Shown here piece after piece: positions 9,760 through 20,869 of a DNA stretch of 64,000 nucleotides; position 1 is the first letter of the stretch; each line of letters begins with the position of its first letter. The stretch comes from Ophiocordyceps camponoti-saundersi (nom. inval.) (Eukaryota; Ascomycota; Sordariomycetes; Hypocreales; Ophiocordycipitaceae): positions 130,249 to 194,248 of the forward strand of contig PDHQ01000035.1 of the NCBI GenBank assembly GCA_003339415.1, written 5' to 3'. Under the pieces are notes generated by a model. The model had not been told where the DNA came from, made no database searches, and saw nothing but the letters and a program-made list of their open reading frames with translations. The translations under genes were made by a program, and so were the position numbers.

Positions 9760-11511
9760 GACGCCCTTTTTTCTTTATATCCACGTGGATCGATACCATC
9801 GTCTCCCCCGCCCCACGACCTCGATGGACTATACCTCGTCACACTTGAACAAGATGGATCTTCGAGCCTCTAACGAGGTGTTGACGCTTTTTGGAACCAG
9901 TGTCATGATGACTTCATTTTCTCTTTGGAAGGCAGCGAGACGGCATGGGCTTATGAGCCCCGGTCTGCTTCACGGCATTGTACGTGAAGATGCCCTTTTC
10001 CCTTGAGGATACGCAGAGCACTGACTTTGGGACCAGGACATTGTCTCAGGGACAGGAAGACAGGCGACCAGTACCTGTAATGTTGAATTTCTATCTGATG
10101 CTCCACGGGGGTTTTCACAACTATGCATGTACATATGATGAAAGGCACTACCAAGAGTAGCATCATGAATTGGACGACTTTTGCGTTCCAACTTTTTGTG
10201 TCTGTGATGCCGGGCGTAGTGCCTACATAGGTAGGTAGGTAGGCTGAGGCTAGAAGAAGCTCCCTATATCAACCTCTTGAAGGAATGGCACGGTTGATGC
10301 ATACATACATATGTGGGTATGTATGTATGTATGTACACATGTGCATACCTATGTTGCACTGTCAGCTTCGACAAGGGAATAAAACCGCTTTCGGGAAGTG
10401 TGTTTCATTCATCCAAGGTCGTTTATCGACTTCGTTTATCCCACAAGCATGATCCCTGTTATGCGTACGAATGTGCTGTGACTGTGAGGTAAAGACAGAG
10501 ACGTAGCCTCTTACGACGAAATAGGGAGGAGGAGGGAAAAAAAGAGGCGAATGGCGCTTTTCCACACGCCGTCTTTCCATCACCAAGGAAAACAAGCTGA
10601 GTTTTTAGTTTTTTTTCTTGTCTCTCTTTATTAGCGACAACACGTTATGACGCACTTTGTCGACTATCAACCAGGGTATCCGTTATACACACATAGACCA
10701 TTGGAATGGGGGTAACAGCCTTTCGGACTATCGCCGACATATGTACATAGGACGCCGCAGCCTTCCAGCCTCACAGGGAGAACTTTTTCTCATAGTGGGG
10801 GAAGAGAAGGGGGGGGAGGGGGCTTGCGATTCACGTAGCAGGTGATGTCGTGTGCCATTCGTCTTTTGTATCACCAGCTAGGTTTTTTTTTTTGGCTTGT
10901 TGAACGTGAGATGCGACTGTTTCATTCCTTTGCCTTCTTTTGCTTTCATCGTCGTGGTGAAGGTGGTGGCTGAGGTTCTGGACTTGGGTCGGAACCGTTT
11001 CCCGAGGTCTTGCTTACCTAATGCCAGGATTTTTCTGAGCTGGCTTTGGTATGTACTTGATACCTACTTTGATTGACCTCCCTCCGCGCCCTAGACCTAA
11101 CTGCCTACATACAACCTTACAGCCCTGAGCCCAGGCTGGTTTACGGATAGCATTAGGTGGTACGGATAGAGGTACAGCCTGTAGGACTAGGCTGTAGGTC
11201 CCCCGAAGCTGTCCCGAAACAGCTAAGCGCCAACAAACGGAACGACTCCAACCGAGCTTGATCCACGTATCTACCAGCATGTAATTTTTCAACACGATTT
11301 CCTACTCCCCTTCTTCCACAACCGCCATCTTGCGTCATCAATCATCACCATTGAAGGGAAGAAGATCTACACATCCTCTCGAAAGCATTCTCCTCGTCCT
11401 CCATCTTCACTGGTCAAAGCACCCTCACACAATCCAAGGGTGCAAACAAACACACCCCAACACAACACAACCCATCATAAAAAAAACCCCCTATCTACAT
11501 ACCTACAAACA
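9760..11511. other. Gene-free interval with tetranucleotide tracts
   Basis: About 1.75 kb between the small secreted protein gene and ATP20. Features seen are GTAGGTAGGTAGG at about 10230-10245, alternating CATA/GTAT tracts at about 10300-10335, and a G run at about 10810-10820. An A/C-rich leader (CACACCCCAACACAACACAACCC and similar blocks) precedes ATP20. Open frames here have no domain or codon signal. Confidence 0.4.
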
Positions 11512-12289
11512 ATGGCCTCATCACTCACCCGACCCATCCTCCGGCTTCCGGCACGGACCCGATTCCAAAGCTACTCGTCGGCTTCGTCGTCCGCCGCCTC
11601 GGCAGCCGCGTCGGCCGGAAAGATGGCCAAGGAGGCCGTCCCGGGGAAGGCGAGCGATATTCAAGCCAGGGCTCACGAGGGCCTTTCGCGCGTCTCCAGG
11701 GCGGCGGGGCCTGCCATTGCCGGCGCCGTGAGGGGCGCCGTTAGCACCCTCGGTAGGATCGGTGGTCGGACGGGCAGGTTGATTGCCTTTGCTGAGAGTG
11801 AGGCTCTTCTGTCGTCCTTCTTGTTGCTTCGCTGACTTTGTCGTCTTCGTCTCCTCTGCAGAGCAAACCCCCTTCGTCGTCTACTACTCCAAGGTCGGCC
11901 TGGAGCTGAGCAAAATCATCTTTCGCGGCCAGAACATGACCCCCCCGTATGTTCACCCCCCTCGCCGAGCCTTCTATTGTTCCTGTCTTCTTCCCTCCCC
12001 CTCCCTCACCCCATGGCCATCATTGGTTCTGACCCTCTGTTTCGCTCGACGCGGCTACAGATCCTTAGCCACCTTCCAGACCTACTATCAGAACCTGTGG
12101 CGCTCCATCCAATCCGGTACCTTTTTCCAGTCGCCGCAGACCATTCTCCAACAGATCCGATCCGTTAGTACCACCCAGCTCGTCGCCGGAGGTGTCATCG
12201 CCGCCGAGTGCTTGGGCTTCTTCACCGTCGGCGAGATCCTCGGCCGCTTCAAGCTCATCGGTTACCGCGGTGAGGCTGTCCATCATTGA
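11512..12289 (+). CDS. ATP20: Mitochondrial F1Fo ATP synthase subunit g
   Basis: Three exons, 11512-11797, 11862-11946 and 12061-12289, give 199 residues. Both introns are GT-AG (GTGAGG...CTGCAG, 64 bp; GTATGT...CTACAG, 114 bp), and splicing restores one continuous frame. The N-terminus (MASSLTRPILRLPARTRF) is Arg/Ser/Leu-rich without acidic residues, a mitochondrial presequence. The segment crossing the first splice, TPFVVYYSKVGLELSKIIFRG, and the C-terminal QLVAGGVIAAECLGFFTVGEILGR are typical of subunit g. That subunit sits in the membrane sector with subunit e and supports dimerisation of the enzyme and crista shape. The C-terminal helix carries the GxxxG-like pattern (GGVIAAECLG) expected in the dimer-interface helix. 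The start at 11512 is preferred over an upstream in-frame ATG because the presequence begins there. Confidence 0.9.
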
Positions 12290-12892
12290 TACTGTTTCAT
12301 CCGAAAAATAAACCAACCAACATAAACACCCGACATGTGTTGCCTCGAATCGAATGAATCGACGACGATGAGCCGCATTCCTTCATATTACCCAGAAAAA
12401 AAAACCGGATTCTTGTTACGCACAGAATACTGTACATTATCGAGAGGCGCAAATCGCCCGCGGCGAGAAAAGGGGGAAGAATCTGAAAAGAAGAAGGAAA
12501 AAAACCGCGAAAAAAACACAAACAAACAGACAAACAAACAAATAGATGGAGTCTCTGGGTGACCAACTTGTATCCAGGAGATGATAGCCAAGATCTCGCC
12601 CCGCCTGCGGTGACTTGACACGTCGTGATGAGCGTTTGTCTCGGATATGCCGTTCATCCTTACCCCCTCCTTTTAATCTTTCGCGGCCGCTTTCGTCGAT
12701 CTTCGGCGCCCTTTGGCGCTTCTCGCTTTGTCGTCATGCCCAAGGCCGTTCCATGCCGATATGTACAAGGTCTCGAAGGGACCCGTCCGCCAACCGTCAT
12801 CGCCTCCCCTCTTAGCTCTTTGAAACCCTCTCTCTTCTCAACTTATAGAAGCATCTGGTCGCCCAAAACGTCAGCTTGTCTCTCTCGCTCTA
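12290..12892. other. Convergent 3' region between ATP20 and the methyltransferase gene
   Basis: These 603 bp lie between two convergent stop codons and should hold both 3' UTRs. An A-rich AAACAAACAGAC tract at about 12490-12540 is the only low-complexity feature. No gene is visible. Confidence 0.4.
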
Positions 12893-13053
12893 CTACATCC
12901 TCCTTGCCGGGCCGTGTCTCCCGGGCTGGATGGGTGATAATGACTTGAGCGGTCCCCTTGAACGGTACACGTTGACAGGCTTCCTAGCCGTCCAGATGTG
13001 CCTTTTTGGGGGTGCAGCAAGCAGTTAAAAAGTCAGCAGTTCGCGGAGAAAGA

Positions 13054-13107
<54 letters not shown>

Positions 13108-14530
13108 TCACACCATACAGTATCCGTGATAGCGCAACTTCAAATTCTCCTCCTTGACCCGACCACAAAGCTCATTGACCTCGTCGACGGACATGCCCAG
13201 CCTCTCAACCATGGGCATCAAGCTCATGGCCTCGAGGCTGTGCTTCAAGCCGAGGTTAAACCAGCGGGCCGTCTCCTGCTCCCACGAGTCGGGCGACCAA
13301 GGGTTGACGTAGCAGCGGACGGTCTGCTCGCGGAAGTCGCAGAAGCCGGCCTGCTCCATCAGGTGCCTTGTATGGAAGGTCGACACCCTGGCGCTGCGGT
13401 TGAGGAGGTCGAGGGCCTTGAGAAAAGCTTCGGACCACTCCCCAAAAGCCGAGTCCTGAGGGACGTCGCCGCTTGATTCCCAGCGGGGTACCCAGTCTAT
13501 CTCGACGTGTTCTAGGGAGCCCGTTCCTGGCGAGAGATGACTGCGGGGGGGAAATCATTGCGTCGAGGAGATGTCAGTCTTTTGACCGGGGTGTTTTTTT
13601 CCGGCAGGGAAACGGAACGAGGGGCGGGGGTGAAACAAGAAGACAGTGAGAGGGTGTGAGTGAGGGTATGAGAGAAAAACTCACTCCAATGCTTTGCGAT
13701 AGGTTTCGAGCCATAGGTCTGTCTGGATGCTTCCGTAGAGCATTCGGAGGTGTATCAAGTCGCAGTTCCACATGAGGGAATCCCAAGACGGATCCTCGAT
13801 GTCGAACTGCAACGTCTCCATTCCACGAGGGATTCTGCGGGAAGGGAGGGATTGCGCGTGGTCAGCGGGCGTTTCTACTTTGCTTTCTTCCTTTGTTGCT
13901 GTTGTCGTCGAGGGGGTTCGCTTACAGAGCCGGTTGGATACGGTTCAAGTCTACGGCCATGATCTCCGGGATCTGTTCTGATCTGGGTAAGAAAGGGAAC
14001 GGTCAGTACATGATGGAGATGTAGAGAAGAGAGGTAGCTCAAGAGAGGAGAAGGACAAACACTTCGGCGACATTAATGGCCCATATCCCGGTGCCGGTTC
14101 CGAGATCGAGAATCTTGGCCGGTCGGCCGAGGTTGAGGTTATTCGCACACAGGGCTTGTTTTCGAGCAACGAGGAAGAACTTGTGGAATATATCGAGCCT
14201 GTTGAGCTCTTCCTGCAATTATGTTTTGCAACGTCAAGGTTTCAAGTCTCCCCATTTTGTCCTCTTCACCTCACTCTCCTCTATGAGGGACAGGAAGGGA
14301 AGAAAGAAGGGCAGCTTACAGCGTCAATGGGAAACGGATACTTTCTAGGTCTCCATCCGCCGTAGAAGCGACCATGGGCCCAGAAGCCTTGCAGCAGCTG
14401 CGGGGGCTGAGGGAGTTGGCCGGCAATCCTGTGTGTTGCGTGATGGCGGTGTGAGGAGGGCTGATTTCTTTGAAGGGGGAGAAAACAATTGGTGAGCGAG
14501 GGTTGATGGTACGTACGTATTTGGCGACAT
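12893..14530 (-). CDS. LaeA/UMTA-like SAM-dependent methyltransferase, seven exons
   Basis: Exons in order of transcription: 14530-14517, 14428-14320, 14212-14063, 13972-13926, 13834-13685, 13540-13112 and 13001-12893, giving 335 residues. All six introns are GT-AG and every junction keeps frame. After a short N-terminus come [11 protein letters not shown], then [19 protein letters not shown], then SAM-binding motif [12 protein letters not shown] (residues 75-85) and the post-I acidic end [35 protein letters not shown] and LRYHGYC follow. This order is that of the fungal UMTA/TAM-domain methyltransferases related to LaeA. The substrate is unknown, and these proteins are often linked to secondary metabolism, though no biosynthetic cluster is nearby. 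The acceptor of intron 3 was chosen among three close AGs by frame. The last exon ends in a basic tail after HIWTARKP and is the least certain part. Confidence 0.85.
13059..13104. repeat. (GA)n microsatellite inside the last methyltransferase intron
   Basis: About 46 bp of nearly pure GA dinucleotide on the plus strand, which is (CT)n in the transcript. It lies a few bases after the GTGAG donor of intron 6 of the methyltransferase gene. Confidence 0.9.
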
Positions 14531-17500
14531 GATGATATATCATATAGCAGATGATGGGAGGATGTAAAATAGGGGTAGACGATGTATCTCCTTGAGGATA
14601 TGCGTATCGTCAGCGATGTCAGAGGTGACATGTTGTGGTTGATGTTGTATTTTTTATAACCCGAAGAGAGGTGTTGTGTGTGTGTGTGTATGTGTGTTGT
14701 GTGTGTATGTACGTAGGCACGTACATACATACATACATCAGGAGGGGGGAGAGAAATAGGGGCATCGTATCGCGCCCTTCAACGACGTGAACACAGAAGA
14801 AGCGTGTGGTACCAGTGCAGCGGACGAATGCAGCGGACTGAACGAATTGGGATAGGGAACAGGCGGGGGAGGGGGGAAAGGGGGGGAAGACGGGTGAAAG
14901 ACAAGATGAAACGTGCTTTTTTTGTCGCCTCTCTCTCTCTCTGAGTTTCCAATGCATTCATTGTTGTTGATGATGAGGCTCGTATAAGAGAAAGGGGAAG
15001 AGGAAGAAGAGGAAACAAGTACAACTCACACAAAGCTTGAGATGCCTTGTTCACAATGGCAATTCGAAATGATAAGAAGATCAAGATTCGACGCGGTCCT
15101 CTCTCTCTCTCTCTTGACCCCTTTCCTTTCTTATCCCCCCCCCCCCCCCCCCCCCTCTCACCCCTCTCTCTTCTTAACCCCCCGGACGAATGGTAATCGG
15201 TCGCCGAAAAAGGTTGTTACTCTCGCAGCCTTGAACAAGCAGGATGGCGAACAAGAGGTACGTAGACAGGTGACCAAGGGGAAAATGATAAGAATAGATA
15301 GGTAAACAAGAGAAGCTCAATTGGGATCCACGAAGAGTAAAGAGAAGGTCTGTGGCGTTCCAAGGTGGAGGGAAGAAACTCAGGCGTGTTTCTCTCTCGA
15401 TGTTCATCAACGCTTGTTAATGGAGAGGGTTGTTGCGCATTGCGTCTAGTAAGAGGAAGAAGAAGAAGAAGAAGGAGAAGAGGAATACCGATCAAGGATG
15501 TCTGACTTTGTGTGTGATGCTGTCCTTTTTGAAAGGGGGGGGGAAAGCATGGAGAATCGGTCTAGGGAGTAGGTTAATGGTAGTAAAAATAAGGGTGGTG
15601 GTTGTCGAAATGCCGGGGGGGGGGGAGAGAAGAGAAGAGAGAGAGAGAGAGGTTGTGTGGAAATTTTTCAGTTTGCTACCCTTATCGTTTCCCTTGCTAT
15701 TCGTACATACATACATACTACATACATCCGTACAGCCTCTTTTCACCAAAGAGGAAGGAAGAGAGGGAGGGAGAGGGGGGGAAAGGCAGAGGGGGAGGTG
15801 CAGCAGTTGGTACCGGTACGGAAAGAGTTTGTATTGTACGGGCCAACAGCAGTCAGCCAGTCCAGTCCAGTCCAGTAATAGGTAGTAAGAGCAAGTGTTA
15901 TTGTGTCGTTACACACACGGCTTCTGCTCTGGATGTATGTACATACGGATATGTAGGGTTGGATTCGGACATGAGCGCCGCCCATGTCCGCTTTTGCTGT
16001 TCCCCTTAATATCGCCATTGGACTCTTGAGAGCGAGGGATTTTAAAGAGAAAAAGAGAGAAAGACGAGCTGCATGCCTCGATATTGAGGAAGATGAATGG
16101 ATCAACATTCCCATGCAGACATGGCCCATGCACATCTCTCACCACTAGGAGGCGCCAAGGTAGGTAGGTTGGAGATGGCCCGTTGGTAGCGTCCGTATTT
16201 AGTGCCCGTTCCCGTCCAACGTCGTCCCACAACCGTGGGAAGGTATACTCATGTAATGAACCTCTTTCCAACGGCTACAACAGGAGGAGAGCAGGTTATC
16301 GGTTCCGTCAGTCAAGCATACGTACATATGTACATACATACAGGTCCATAACGATAGGTTGCACATACATACCTCCTAGCAAGAGAGGTGGCCGCAAAGG
16401 AATACGGTAATACCCAAACCCCATGGAATAGCCCCGAGAGCCTAAAGAAGAGCAGAGAGGCTGTGACGAGTCACGTGACGCCACCACTAACCCGCCTCTC
16501 CTCTTCTTCAACAGCAAATCACGTGGAAGCCTGCCGTCACCCCCATCTCCATTCTCTCCCCTACTACCTGGTAACGACGACGACAGACATTCGAATCACA
16601 GGGTCAAGATGCAGCATATACGGAGCATGTACGGATATGTACTGTGTCCGTATATACGTACGAATAATCCAGAATCCCCTCCACCCTCTGTCCAGCCTTA
16701 CCAAACAAGAAGAGTCCTGCCTGTGTGTGCAAGCCGTAGACGTAACGGCAGAAGCATTGGTGAAAGCTGCAGCCCTGCGTCTGCCACCAACCATCATCAT
16801 ATCTTCCGTCGACTCTGTCCCCTCCCCCTCCTTCCCAAGTCATCTCTTGTCTCTCGCCTCTTCTCACTTCCACCTCTGATCCTTGCAGCTGAGATGCTTT
16901 TGTCGCAACTTACATAGGTACTTACACACATGCGAATATGTATGTACGTACGTATGTGTGTGTGTGTGTGTGTGTGTATGTGTAGGTGGCTGCAGGAAAG
17001 GAAGAAGAAAAAAAGACAAGCAAAACATCCAATAGCAGTCCGTTCCAACGGCTCGTAACGGAGGGGAAGGGGGCAAGGGCGCCTCACCGGTAACGTGCTC
17101 CTCAGACCTGACCTTGGAGAGAGACTGGTCCCCCCCCCCAGCCAGCCAGCCAGCCACCAGAACAGAAACTGGTCATTCGCCCGATCTGTATGGAGTATGT
17201 ATCCGTATGTAATCCGTACGTCTGTATGAATGCATGTATGTTAGCCTCTCCTCCTCTCGACTGATGACAACACATGATTTCAACACCAGCCAACAGAAAA
17301 AAGCTCCCTCCTCGCTTCATCCCAATTCGTTGCTCCCGAGCGTGGGAAACACCCATGTCGTTGCCTTTCCTCCCCCCCCCTCCCTGACTTCTTGTATCCG
17401 TTGAGCGGGAGGTGGTTGTGGTCATCGAAAGCTCCTCTGACGGACCGCAAGAGTCATCTTGCCATCCTTGAGAGCTGCAGCAGTCATGTCATCCCCTTTC

Positions 17501-18860
17501 TTCCTTGTAACGGGCTGACTGACTATCGACAAGCCCATCCATCCATACTCTACAAAGATGTCGTATCTGCTGATATATGCAGGTACAATATATCTCTGCA
17601 TGCACGTCCTCACGCATCTAGGTATGAGTGCACGTCCGTACATACACTTCAGCTCACCGAACTCAACTCACTCATCCACCACAAGGACCCGATAAGCCCC
17701 CCGTCTGACCATGACCGAAGTACTCAGCCGCCGACGATCAGAAGGAAACCCCGATAGGCGAGCAGTAGGACGAGAGCCAGCCAGCCAGAGTCAACCCCCC
17801 AAAAGCCAAGAGGCAACGAAACCAACATCAAGCACTCTGCCCAACATCATCGATGCCTACCTTTCTACTCCCCCTCCCCCCGTTGACGCAACAAAAGCTC
17901 GCATAGCCGGCAAAAAAAAAAACAGGGGAAAGGGAAAAGAAGAACGCCTGACTGACTGACTGACTACAAGCAGCGTCAAACGAATCCTTCCCCTTCCCTT
18001 CCCCCCGACAGTTTCGCTTCCTCTCCATCTCCCGCACGCATTCGATCGGGCGAACCAGCCTGTCGGATTCCACCTACGCACACATGTATGTACGGATAAG
18101 TACGTTGGCTTCGTTCCGTGTCCTACCCACCAGTGGGATATGCCCACGTCTGCGGCTTACGGGATGAACCCAACATTGCTAATACGCCTTCGTCCTGCAG
18201 CTACGTCCTGAGTCGTCCACCATAAGGTCGCAATGTCACATGTGTCTGGACTCTGGACGTACATACATACATGCACGCCTCTAAGGCTTTACCGTCTACG
18301 TGGACTGTCCGTACATACATACAGTAGATACCTACCTAGGTAGGTAGGTAGGTAGTCAGGAGCTCGAAAGCTTGACTGAGCCGGCACGGACCGATGCCAT
18401 CGTCAAATACAGGCACCGAGTAATGCAATTCTCATCCTGTCATTTTCCTAACCCTAACCCTGCCTAGAGACCAAACCTTACGAGTAAAGAAAAAAGAGAT
18501 CCACGGCGCAACGCCAACTCCCCAATCTTCCGAACCAAAAGGCCGTCACGACAGGTCGTCGTCAGGGGCACTCAAGAAACAAAAGACCGACGTCCTTTCC
18601 CTCATCCATGCCCTTTTTCCTCGTCATGTCCTGAGGGATATCTGCCTCCCCTTCCTCCTACCTCTCCATTCCTCTTAGTGTAGCACGTGGCCGCGCCTCG
18701 TCTGCTGGTCCTTGCTTGCTCCGCCTCCCAAGCGAGTCCCTACAGATGTTGGATGGCACCAGCGAGAAACGACTGCGAGTAAGAAAAAGCATAGGGATGG
18801 GGAATTGGGAGGAAAGACGAAAAGGAAGCGGCATCTGCGACGAAGAAAAAGAAGAAAACA
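14531..18860. other. 4.3-kb gene-poor interval rich in simple repeats
   Basis: No open frame on either strand has a recognisable domain or plausible exon chain. The contents are (GT)n near 14675-14710, a C run of about 20 at 15137-15155, a purine tract near 15450-15485, CATACATAC tracts near 15705 and 16335, (GT)n at about 16955-16978, CCAGCCAGCCAGCC near 17140, CCTACCTAGGTAGGTAGG near 18330-18355, and repeated TCCGTA/TACGGA words. Two CACGTG palindromes occur at 16472-16477 and 16520-16525. A long unannotated non-coding transcript cannot be excluded. Confidence 0.45.
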
Positions 18861-20182
18861 TCACCACTCGTATTCGCCCGTGGCCTTGTGAAAGACGTAT
18901 TCCTTTCCATTGACGGTCAAGACTCCGTCTTTGAGCGTGCATTTCCTGCAAAAAAAAGTCAGTCCTTGGAACTATCTGCTGTAATGCCCCGAATGGTGAC
19001 TCACCACTTGTTCTTGACGCGCTGAACCTTGTCGTACATGCAGAGCATGATGTGTCCCAAGCCCTCGTCGTCCACTTCGTCATCGTCACGATCCTCTTCG
19101 GGATCGTCCAAATCCGAGTTAATGGCGTCCTCGTCGTCAATATCGTCTTCGTCGTCATCACCACCGTCAAAAGTAGCGACGCCCTTGCCCTTACCCTTGT
19201 TCTGCCGCACCGAGGTTCGCGTCTTTGACGCCTCCTTCAGTGGCATCATCAGGCCTCCGCCCTCCATGGCCTTGGCCCGGGCGGCGATCTGCTCATGAAT
19301 GAGACGGTCCATTTCGAACCTGCCCAATTCGCGGGCTGAGCCGTCGGCGATGTGCCGAAGCAAAATGCCCTCGATGCCGCCATCTCCGTCAGCGGCTCCG
19401 TCCGTTTGGCCATTTCCGACATGATTGGCAGCTTCGGGGTCTTGCGGGTGTCCTGCAGCGTCGCCCGCCTGCGGCTGCTGTGGCTGTTGTTGCTGCTGCT
19501 GTCCCATGCGGTCCTGAATGGCGTTGATGGAGCCAGCCGCGCGCATTCCATACTGCATCTGCAGCTGCTGTGCGGCCCGGCTCGCTGCGACAGTATTTTT
19601 ACTTTCCACGCCGTTGTAGGCAGCGTACTGCTGCGATTGCGAGCCTGGCTCCTGCTTCACAGCAGGATCCGCCTTGACCAGGCCGGGCTCAGCCTTGATG
19701 CCATTTTGTGCCGGCCCATCGCTGACCCCGGTGCTGGGCAGAGATATGTCCGGCGAGAACTGGCTCTGGGACTGGCTCTGGCTTTGACTCGACGCTGCGG
19801 GAGCGGCTGGGGCAGTCGGCGCAGGCGGCGGAGGGTCGGGCTTGGGATCCCAGGGAAAGCGAGCGACGTCAAGCTGGGAGAGCTTTTGCTGCCATCCCTA
19901 TAACGAGGGTCAGCGTCGTCACGTCTCAAGAAGCAAATGGTCATGTAGGGGGAAGAAATTCTCGTGCTCCTTGCCTACTCCAGCGAGCAAGCAAATAGAA
20001 CGGGTCATGTGATGGGGATGGGAGAACGACAAATGAGTGTGAACAGACGACGCGATGCTTACCTTTCGTAGTTCCTCGAGCACAGACTCGTCAACGCCAC
20101 TCTCCTCGAAATCAACACGCGAGCTGTTGATGACCTCCTCGATGATGGACTGGTAAACACCTCCCACTGCTGAATTCGACAT
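18861..20182 (-). CDS. TOA1: TFIIA large (alpha/beta) subunit
   Basis: Exons 20182-20063, 19897-19005 and 18945-18861 give 365 residues, with introns of 165 and 59 bp. The N-terminus (VGGVYQSIIEEVINSSR, then SVLEELRKGWQQKL) matches the helical region of TFIIA alpha that forms a four-helix bundle with the small subunit Toa2. The middle is Gln/Pro-rich and poorly conserved. An acidic stretch (FDGGDDDEDDIDDEDAINSD) precedes the C-terminal beta-barrel segment NIMLC-like GHIMLCMYDKVQRVKNKWK, ending in CTLKDGVLTVNGKEYVF and EYEW. That C-terminus is nearly diagnostic for TFIIA beta, which contacts TBP on DNA during preinitiation-complex assembly. Acidic and Gln runs are coded by short trinucleotide repeats. 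The gene is upstream of, and on the same strand as, neither neighbour's coding unit; the Cdc20 stop lies 687 bp beyond its start. Confidence 0.93.
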
Positions 20183-20869
20183 GGCGCCGGCGGTGAGAGC
20201 CTCTTGTTTGCTCGAACACTTCGGAGTCACCCTCGCCTCGGTGCGGCGAGAGGTCCAAGGGAAGCAGAAGCCACAAAGTTCCCGTGCGCTGCCGAGGGAA
20301 ACTGAGGCGCCGCCAGAGGGCAGCTGTCGGTGATGATAGAGCACAGACTCGGAACGAGTGAGGGGTGAATCGATGGGCGCTGGCAGAACTTGATTCTTGT
20401 CGGGATTTTGTGCGTGCGGTGACGAGAGAGTTCGGAGTTGCCTTGGCCTGGCTGCGCGAGGAGGAGATGGATGATGGCCAGTGTGGCTTAGTCATCTTCT
20501 AACCTTGGTTGACCTACGGTCACCTACCTGCCACCTACCTATTTGTACACAAAAACTATCCGTACATCTCTCCGTATCAGACATCATCATCCATCATCGA
20601 TTCATCACACATTCACCTCCGACTACGGCATCTTCCTAGATTGGATCACAAACCTTCCACACACATATGTATAAACAGACTCCCTGAGTCTTCAGCTACC
20701 TATGCATGACGGCAACTCTCTTCAAATCAATGACTCAATTCAATACTCGTACATGCATCACATCCTCGTCATCGCGTGTAGAAGCTCTTTCATACAACGT
20801 GCCGAAAAGAAACGCCGGCTGCCATCATCTGCTATAATAACAGGCCATCATCCTTTATCTGTCTAGGTA
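20183..20869. promoter_or_regulatory. Intergenic region upstream of TOA1, downstream of CDC20
   Basis: These 687 bp carry the TOA1 promoter and the CDC20 3' UTR. CCTACCTGCCACCTACC at about 20521-20540 and TATCCGTAC/TCTCCGTAT words near 20560 are present. No gene is seen. Confidence 0.4.

Noticed and set aside
9737..10006. Plus-strand open frame after the small secreted protein
   Set aside because: It starts inside the accepted exon in another frame and shows no conserved features.
12893..18860. Secondary-metabolite cluster around the LaeA/UMTA-like methyltransferase
   Set aside because: No synthase, oxidase, transporter or regulator is nearby; only gene-poor DNA and a TFIIA gene.
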